DNA of 64,000 bases from Selaginella tamariscina (Eukaryota > Streptophyta > Lycopodiopsida > Selaginellales > Selaginellaceae). The position numbers and the translations under genes are program-made. Shown here piece by piece: positions 56,700 to 64,000 of this stretch. How positions within the stretch are numbered: position 1 is the first letter of the stretch; each line of letters starts with the position of its first letter. The notes below the pieces were generated by a model. That model did no database searches and was not told the DNA's origin. It saw nothing but the letters and a program-made list of their open reading frames with translations. The stretch covers positions 186,001 to 250,000 of the forward strand of contig PUQB01000213.1 of NCBI GenBank assembly GCA_003024785.1, written 5' to 3'.

Positions 56700-58158
56700 C
56701 CATGTCCATGTGTTAGCACACCTATTAGAACATGGATTTTCAGCATTGGCATGAGGTAAGAAAGGGGTTTGGCGAAATTTCTTGTGCCACATGTCAGAAT
56801 GATAGAGTTCTTGTAGGAAATAGATAATAATGCAACTCAAAAATCCTTACCATGGAGACCACTTCAGTTTTTCATCATTATTTATATTGCCTTCAGTTCT
56901 AAATCACTTTCTTCAGCGGCCTGTAATATCTGAATCTTGTAAAGATGATGTACAAGTAAATAATAAAGGATAGGCAACATGTAGTGTTAGCAGATAAATG
57001 TGAAAGGACCAAACAAGTGAATTGCAAAACATTCAAGAAGCAATGTTACCCCTTGTTACCCATGGTCATATTGTGTTGTTGGATGTCAATGGTGTTTTTG
57101 CTTCATCGACAAAGGCCCAAGGATAAAAAAAAAAGAAATCAAAACAAGAAGATTTCATTCCTTGTCATAGTAAATTTTAATATAATATCATTTTTCGTCC
57201 AGGGTTGGACCATCTCTTTTAAAAGCTTAAGAAGATGAGTGCACTTGTGAGAATTTGGTCATGCATGCAGATTTACATGTCAAAAATCCAATCTTTACGA
57301 ATCACCTCTTTTGCAACATTATAATGTTTGTTAAGTAAATTCAGGAGTGGTGTCAAGTAGTGAATATGTTATAAACCTCTCGAATTTTACGATATAAGAA
57401 AAGAAAAGCAAGCTATACTGCTCCAAGAATGAAAGATTTATTGGGCTTTCATGGGAGATCAATCAATTAAGGAATTAAGAATGCACATATCTTAGTGGTA
57501 GACAACTCTCCTCAAAAGGCTATGCTCAACCAAAACATTACTTGTATCCATCCAATCATTTTCGACCCATATTCTGATATCAATACCATGGATGAGCTAG
57601 TGAACTACTTGGATACATGCCTTAAAAAGAAAAATCTCGAAAAGCTTTTGTCAATATCCACTATATCAAACATTTCCTGACGCTTTTCTTTCTTGTGATT
57701 TTGAATTTTTAAAATGAAGGAGAGCAACCTTATATATTAACAAGGATGACAAATTCATGATAGTGTTAAGTGGTGACAATAACATAAAGAATTGGCCAAA
57801 AATTATTTGATTAATCTGGAGAGTGATGACTTAAACAAAATAAGGAAATTTCTATGTATTGTTAAGGAGAAGCATTATAAATAAATAACATATTGATAAG
57901 GAAATGATTTCATTTGTAATTATGTTTGATAGTTTTTTAATTATTATAAACTATTTTTACAATGAAGAATAATATGAATATTCTAAGATATTTTAGGAAT
58001 ATTTCTTACTAAGTAAGGTTATTGAAGGATAATTTGCTAATTAATTAATATTTAAGACTTAATTATATATAATTAAATAATTAATTAATAATTAAAACTT
58101 AAGTATTAATTAGCAATTATTTTATATTCTAATTTCATGTATCTGCCCGTTTTAGTTA
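56700..58158 (+). repeat. Right inverted arm of the FCP1-bearing region
   Basis: Mirror of 48003-49500. It ends GCCCGTTTTAGTTACAAC. The flanks (ATGGAC before 48003, GTGCAT after 58158) do not form a clear target duplication. Confidence 0.7.
56732..57680 (+). pseudogene. FCP1/NLI-IF-like phosphatase domain gene (right arm, broken)
   Basis: The start is MDFQHWHE with a GTAAGA donor (56755), as in the left arm. The frame at 56984-57238 covers the region of the catalytic block, but shifted; VDGN-type LLDVNGVF is readable at about 57075. The C-terminal exon (57495-57680) is clean, with VDNSPQKAMLNQN, FDPYSDINTMDELVNYLDTC and a stop. Together the two arms show they derive from one gene. They point outward from the centre, away from each other. 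Frameshifts make this copy non-functional. Confidence 0.6.
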
Positions 58159-60004
58159 CAACGTGCATATATGCTACAGTGCCAAAATTCTTCTTAGTAC
58201 GGGTACCACTCAAGCTCGAGTGGTACCAATTTAAGGAATTTCAATATTGTAGCTATAGTTTTATTATTAGTGCATTTGGTACCACTTGAGTACTAGATGG
58301 AAAATTTTAAAATTGTAAATCAACACATATTATTTAAATATTTTAAAAGTAAATTGATTATTTTTTCCTATAGGTGGTTAAGGAAATATTAACAAAAAAA
58401 ATCAAAGTTATGTCACCTTTAACATCGAGAGTAAAGACCTTTGATTTGGAACGTATAATATACACAAAACTATGGGCCAAAGCATTGACATTTTACAAGT
58501 TGATAATTATTCCATGATGGTTAGATTGAACAAACTAGTTATTGTCCAGACTTTGAGGAGTATAAGAGCATCACCACAAGCATGATTTCTAGCTATTAAA
58601 AAGAACAAGTGGTATAGGTGACTTTAGAGATAGAGGGTACCGTTGCTTCACGAGCATGCAAGTCTCCAAGAAAAACATGAGGGAGCAAAACAATAAAAGA
58701 AAATTAGTAGGAAGAGGATGAGGGACTAGGTAAGTAATTTGTGACAATCCAGTAACAACTAAAATAAAGGTAGAAGTAGTGAACATGATTGACATATACA
58801 AGGACATGATCAACGTTGTACATGAAACATGTTGAAAACTATTATGGAATAGTGCAACAAGATGGGAAGTACGTACATGTATTGTAAGAAAGTTAGAAAA
58901 TTACGTTGCACATTTAGTTTTGGCCAAGATACGAATAAGGTTTTACATGGGAAGGATGATATGGTAAAGGTTTGGAATATGTACAGTAAAGATGTAGTCC
59001 AGATTTTAGTGGGTTTGTCAGTGAAAATTGTGAATGACAACGAATGAATGATGTTCACTTTGAATGGACAAGGAGAGAGCATGGATTGAAAAAAGGTAAA
59101 GTTATTGGGTTTAAGACGATAACTTTGGATATATTTACACAATATTGGAACAATAAAGGTAAAACATAGTCATATTTAGAATTTATTATTTAATTATTTA
59201 TTTAATTGCATTACTAGCTTACACAATAGAATCCAAATCTTGCATTTATTGTAACATACTACATAATAATGACCTCAACAATGATTGTTTCACAATAAAA
59301 CTTGATAAGAATCCATAAGAACACATCAAAAAAGGTACGACTATATGTAATACATTACCAAAGGATGTGTAGGGATTTTGTATGTAACTTTGGTTCAGCT
59401 ATACCCAATGTTGCAAGATCAGGTATACATTACATAGAACTAAAGAAGGACAGAAACTTATACCATAATACACGAGTACATGATCAAGAGTTTATTCTAT
59501 CACATGAGTAGGTGGGATTTCAAATTGTTTGAAACTATTGTGGTTCATTTTATGCCTAAATCACCATAACTATGTAAATATAATACACTGTCTAATTTAA
59601 TTATTTAATAATAATTTATTAATTTATGAATTTTTAACCTAATTGTTATCCTTAATTTAATGAGTTTATCCCTAAATTAATTGTTATCCTTAATCTTCCT
59701 AAATTGATTATTATCCTTAATTTAATGAGTTGAATCCTTAATATAAATGTTATTTTAATCTTAAACTCTTAGGTTTACCTTTACCTAATTTTAATATTGG
59801 AATTGTTATTCTTAATTTAATAAATTTATCCTTAAGTTATGATTAATTATTTAACGAACTTTTTTATTCCTAGGTTAAACCCTTAATTTAATATAACCCA
59901 CATATGAACCAACGGGCCCATTATGGGGTGTTCACGACGTACACATGTTAAATAAACTTATTATATAAGATAATTTGTAAATAAATTACATATATTCTAC
60001 AATG

Positions 60005-60046
<42 letters not shown>

Positions 60047-60120
60047 CCGATTTATATTATATTAATCATAATTATAATATATGTATTTTAAAACTGTATT
60101 AGAACTCCATATAAAAATTT
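58159..60120. other. AT-rich region with no recognised gene
   Basis: Palindromic GGTACCACTCAAG/CTCGAGTGGTACC lies at 58204-58230 and a relative at 58283. Short open frames at 58862-59047 and 59302-59511 (with FVCNFGSAIPNVARSG) match no family I know and may be chance or the trace of an old gene. Several TTAATTGTTATCC-like units repeat at 59640-59830. An (AT)n run covers 60007-60045. Confidence 0.45.
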
Positions 60121-60161
60121 AAGAAATTAATTCCCTGAAACAGGGGTTTAGGGTTCATACG

Positions 60162-61183
60162 ATGGCTTCTGATCGGCTATGGAGGTCGGCAGCCCAGAGA
60201 AGCGTGAGGAATGCGTGGTCTTCTATCTCAGCAGCGTGTTCTTCATGGTCGTCTGCCTCTGTTAATGGCTTGTCTGCTGCCACTGCTCTTGTCAATGCCT
60301 CCCTCAATCAGGAGTAAGCTTTCCCCATATTCCATACATCCATGTATAATCAAGAAACACATGGTGTATACATGTATGTGTGTAGGTGTGTATACAACAT
60401 ATATAACATGTATATACAAAACAAATTTTTTATCAACAACACGCGCGCACACACACACACTTGCAGATTCATGTCTGCGATGGACCTGGGTGTGTTGAAT
60501 GATATGAAGTCCATTCGTTCCAGAGCCAAAGAGAAGCTCTCTAAGCAGCAGGTTAATGAGTTTCATCTCCGATTACCCTCTCTAAGCCACGTTTAACACA
60601 GATTGGCTACCTTGGAAATCTCATCAAGTCTTACCAAGAAATGGTACGGTTATATGTGTGTGTGCGTATGAGTGTGTGTGTATAACTAATGTATATAGGA
60701 GGAGGCTACAGCAAGGATAATACATGAGGCCAAATCCATGCGTACATATGTGAGAAATGATGGTGGCGTTGTTGAGTTCTCAAGTGAGAAAGTGTTCAGT
60801 GAGGATGCAGGTGATGGATATGGGCATCCTGTCTTCTCTACATTGACACTGCAGAATTTCGGTATGCAAGTGATATTTATATTTATGTTAGCACGTTAGT
60901 ATAGTATGATGACATTTCTAATGCAGAGGAGTTAGCGGAAGATATTGCGAAAATGCACCTGATAGAACTCACCATCAAGGTATTTATTCTGCTCGTGTTA
61001 GTGTATGAAGGTATGTTTGTAATCCTTACAGTGGCGTATTACATCTGAGATGAAGTCTATTTCACGGAAAGCCTGAAGATTTCGGCAGTAAAGCTTAGAG
61101 AACTTGAACGTTTTTGCCTTGTGATTTGGAAGAGAGGCTTCTAATTCACCAGCCTGATACTAAGCAGAAGGCAGAAACGTTAG

Positions 61184-61222
<39 letters not shown>

Positions 61223-61455
61223 CATAACTTATGTTGTTTTATTAGGTGTATTTGCATCTTGGCTTGCAGAAGTGAACATAAACCGGCAAAGGTGAGTTTT
61301 TAAACTGTCAAAATCTTAATATTAACTTACACACACACACACACAAAGAAAGAAACAACCAAACACACAATTTAGCATTAAGAACGCTTTGCAGAGTGGA
61401 GGAGGTGCTGGCTTTGGTGCATGCAGAGATTAAAATTAAACAGCAAGTTTTGTAA
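60162..61455 (+). pseudogene. Gene 1, copy 3: unknown coiled-coil-like protein (broken)
   Basis: The best-preserved copy in its 5' half: exons 60162-60313, 60467-60551, 60602-60643, 60699-60861 and 60927-60979 are in frame with GT-AG borders and consistent phases, giving EFMSAMDLGVLNDMKSIRSR, IGYLGNLIKSYQEM and EEATARIIHEAKSM. Exon 6 (61032 on) has several small deletions (near 61061, 61077 and 61110), and exon 7 lacks one base near 61250. The last exon ends QQVL plus stop at 61455. No functional copy is present in the window. Function unknown; the helical, charged sequence suggests a structural or adaptor protein. Confidence 0.7.
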
Positions 61456-62440
61456 GTCTCTTCATGCATGTGTGTGTGTGTGTGGATATTAATAATAGCC
61501 TTGTATTTTATGTATAGTTTTTCCTTGTCACTTAGTGAAAGTTATTATATTTTCATTAATTTAACTGTTGGTAGCCTCTAATGATTACTGTTAGTAGCGT
61601 GTACATATATACTAGGAATCTAACAGTATTACATTAAATAGAAAGTAGCTCTCTCACACGCACGCACGCACACAGGTATTCATTTGGTACTAAAGCATTC
61701 TTCTGTTACGTTTTACTTTACTTATATGTTTATAATTCAATCTTCTAATAGGTGCGTATATTATATATAATATAGTATAATAATAACAATGTCAATTTAA
61801 AGATGTGCACAATATATAAAGTATTGTATAAAAAGAAATTATAATCTATAAAATATAAGTAAGCCAACCAAATATGACATATCTAATTGATTCTCTGAAA
61901 TTTTTTTATTTTTTAATTTTAATATTTATATCAGGCATTTAGATATCCAGTTCATAACACTAATGATTTAGAACGTGCTTACAAGGTTGATAGTTAGATT
62001 TGTTGTGAATGTTATGTTGATTTTAATATATAAATAATTAATTCTTATTCATGATTACCCCTTACACTTAATTTTACTATTATGTATATGTGTTAGATGC
62101 ATCAAGCTATGTGCAATACAAGATGTGTTTAACATACATTGTAATATAATACAATACAGGATGTGTTTAAACATAGATTTGAATATTATTTGTTTATCTA
62201 CATATCTATATAAATATCTAAATTGTTACCTTGTTAAGAAAGTTACATGTGCATGGGAGATGTATAGGTGGATCTGTATATGTGTGTGTGTGTGTGTCTA
62301 TACATGTGTGTATGTGTATATTAAGGATTACCGCGTAGGAGTTATATGAAGACCATGTCCTCAACATTCTATATGTTAAACTTGTTTACGAAAACCCTCA
62401 CACACAACACACACACACAGCACACACAACAAAAAATTTA
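61456..62440. other. AT-rich spacer between gene 1 copy 3 and the ABC gene
   Basis: Up to about 62025 it is collinear with the other gene 1 downstream spacers. Then unique sequence follows, with a short tandem duplication around ACAATACAGGATGTGTTT (62116-62175) and (TG)n/(CA)n runs. No gene is seen. Confidence 0.55.
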
Positions 62441-62443
62441 TTA

Positions 62444-63111
62444 TCAAGTTATTAAATTCATCGAAAAAAATTGCCTCGAAGCGGGAAAGTCTATCTGCTT
62501 AAGCTGCTCAATGGTTCCAGTTCTAAACACGGAGCCCTCGTGTAGAAACGTCACTATATCAGCTATTCTCTCAACCTGCAGTGGTTAATAGTTAATGTTT
62601 GATTCTAATTCTAAATGGTTAATAGTTAACGTTTTGATCTAATTCTAAATGTTAATAGTCGAAATGGTTAAGTTACCTGCTGCATATTATGAGAAACCAG
62701 AATAACAGTCATGCCATCTCTTCGTAGCTCCGTGACTGTGTTCTCCACAAGTCCAGTTGACATAGGATCAAGTGCACTGAAAATGTCCATTTTACTCTCT
62801 CTCTCTATACACACACGCACACACGCACGCACGACCTCGTGGGCTCATCAAGCAATAGAACCTCTGGCTCATTTGCTAGTGTTCGAGCAATAGATACACG
62901 TTGAGCTTCACCACCTGATAATTCCCTGTCCGACTTCGTTTTTGAAACTATTGCTTGGATCCGTTATACCCGCCCTTAGCAGGAATTCTTCAACCTTCTC
63001 ATCTGTCAGCATTTCCCCCCTCAATAAAGGGCCATACCTTACATTATCCGCAACACTCCCTATATACAATCTTTGTTAGCAGTGTCCGTGCGTGTGCCTG
63101 ATAATCTTGTA

Positions 63112-63154
<43 letters not shown>

Positions 63155-63454
63155 GCACACACTCTACCAGGAAACAAACAGGCAGACTGGAAAACCATTC
63201 CAATGCGTCGTCTTAACCCGAGAACACTAATATTTGTAATATCTGCATTGTCCAGAAAGACAGAGACCGGGGGAGGCTCCCATAGCCTGTTCAAGGCACG
63301 GAGAACAGTGGATTTCCCGCTCCCAGAAGGCCCAATTAAACCATGTATTGTCCGGATTCGATCTCAAAACTTACATTGGACAACAGTGTAGCTCCACTCG
63401 ATGATAGCCTCCGTAGATTTTCTACCTTGATCTTCACATTCTTCCTTTCCTGCT
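62444..63454 (-). CDS. STAR1-like ABC transporter ATP-binding protein (ABCI type; possible frameshifts)
   Basis: Exons read downward: 63454-63168, 63059-62836, 62776-62677 and 62575 to a stop at 62444. Walker A is GPSGSGKST. Next come [30 protein letters not shown] (Q-loop), [14 protein letters not shown], the signature [16 protein letters not shown], Walker B VLLLDEPT with ALDPMS, and the H-loop VILVSHNM. This order and the RALNRLWEP block match plant STAR1 (ABCI17), the ATPase half of a bacterial-type transporter linked to aluminium tolerance and UDP-glucose export with ALS3/STAR2. Single-base shifts lie just before Walker A (about 63345) and before the signature (about 62945). They may be sequence errors or real damage. 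The start codon is not resolved; a candidate 5' exon lies near 63530-63590. Confidence 0.75.
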
Positions 63455-63834
63455 CTGCAACAAAATGTGTATGTGTGTGCGTGTGCGTGTGTGTGTAGAG
63501 AGAGAGAGAGAGAGTATTCTCACATGAATAGGAGCTTGGGCGCTGCATATGTGTCTTTGTGTGGCGCATCCTCCACCAAGCATGATGAGATAGGCAGGAT
63601 TAATTTTTAAATCGAAAGCATATATTTTGGTAAACAAAATTCTACCGTTAGATTTAGAATAGATCAACGGTGCAAGACTAAACACAAAATTACCATTAAT
63701 GAAAATGCTTACACCTGATTATCTTGGGATCAGAAAAACCTTCCAGAAAGTTCCGATAGGCTGAGAGATCTCCCGATATAAAGCCCTAACGAGCGATCGC
63801 TCCCCACTAGTCAGTCAGCTGTAGAAAGAAATCC
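63455..63834. promoter_or_regulatory. Divergent upstream region of the ABC gene and Cu/Zn SOD
   Basis: It contains the (GA)n/(TG)n intron upstream of the first resolved ABC exon and then about 240 bp that must hold the promoters of both genes. No confident TATA box or plant copper-response element (GTAC core) was identified. Confidence 0.4.
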
Positions 63835-63916
63835 ATGGCGCCGCTCAAGGCAGTAGCTGTTCTCACTGGAAGCGATGGCGTGAATGGAGTCGTAAGCTTC
63901 CTGCAAGACGGTGAAG
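63835..63916 (+). CDS. Cu/Zn superoxide dismutase, first exon (runs off right edge)
   Basis: The exon encodes MAPLKAVAVLTG, then SDGVNGVVSFLQDGEG, matching the N-terminus of cytosolic plant Cu/Zn SODs (KAVAVL-x-G/S-x-x-GVxGxxxFxQxGxG). It ends at a GT donor after GAA G, the position where plant CSD genes also have an intron. The enzyme dismutates superoxide to oxygen and hydrogen peroxide. No transit peptide precedes the conserved start, so a cytosolic form is likely. The intron begins GTGTGTATACTGCGTGCGTG, again TG-rich. The metal ligands and active site lie beyond the window. Confidence 0.85.
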
Positions 63917-64000
63917 GTGTGTATACTGCGTGCGTGCGTGTGTAGATCCGTGTTTTGTATGGGAATTACGGGAGATTTATGGGATTCTGGGGGATTTTGC

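Noticed and set aside
58862..59511. Protein-coding gene on the plus strand
   Set aside because: Two short unrelated frames without recognisable domains or credible splice structure; chance is likely.
1..64000. tRNA and rRNA genes
   Set aside because: No cloverleaf with A and B boxes and no rRNA core sequence was noticed; the tRNA-like matches are only retroelement primer sites.

Overview
The window looks like nuclear DNA of a streptophyte (a streptophyte alga or an early-diverging land plant); the species cannot be named from sequence alone. Genes have GT-AG introns. CCCTAAA-type plant telomere motifs and a palindromic telo-box occur. The right edge carries the first exon of a plant-type Cu/Zn superoxide dismutase and a STAR1-like ABC ATPase. 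Both of these are expected in streptophytes, and most chlorophytes lack Cu/Zn SOD. About nine tenths of the window is mobile or duplicated DNA, and nearly every coding unit is broken.

Layout. 1-3741: two abutting pieces of a large LTR family, called X here. 3796-9083: a foldback element, a broken copy of an unknown gene (gene 1), a MITE, tandem repeats and a broken membrane-protein gene (gene 2). 9246-17236: a complete 7,991-bp DNA transposon with perfect 9-bp target duplications (CGTGGAGTG). It carries a decayed MULE-like transposase on the minus strand and, on the plus strand, a multi-exon gene fusing a ParB-like domain to an amino-type (N4/N6) DNA methyltransferase. That gene is preceded by a tandem array of exon-intron units. 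18566-38340: a full-length X element, minus orientation, with 1.72-kb LTRs, a tRNA-Met-type primer site and a core without recognisable genes. Two Ty3/Gypsy chromoviruses (A 24300-30665, B 31558-37732) sit inside one of its LTRs, each with a perfect 5-bp target duplication. Both look self-primed in the manner of Tf1.

38341-46421: a second, rearranged copy of the left-hand block: X 3' end, foldback element, gene 1, and gene 2 in inverted orientation. 48003-58158: a complex region whose ends are inverted 1.5-kb arms, each with a decayed FCP1-like phosphatase gene. Between the arms lie decayed minus-strand coding remnants, a 1.75-kb array built on the palindrome GGCGGGATTAATCCCGCC, and a fragment of a DUF7869-like protein. 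60162-61455: a third broken copy of gene 1. 62444-63454: the STAR1-like ABC ATPase (minus). From 63835: Cu/Zn SOD (plus), in divergent arrangement.

How it fits together. Insertion order can be read from the nesting: X2 entered a duplicated copy of sequence flanking gene 1, then A and B entered its LTR; the methyltransferase transposon entered just 3' of gene 2, and its empty site survives in the second gene 2 copy. The item most worth following is the transposon that pairs a MULE-like transposase with its own ParB-methyltransferase gene.
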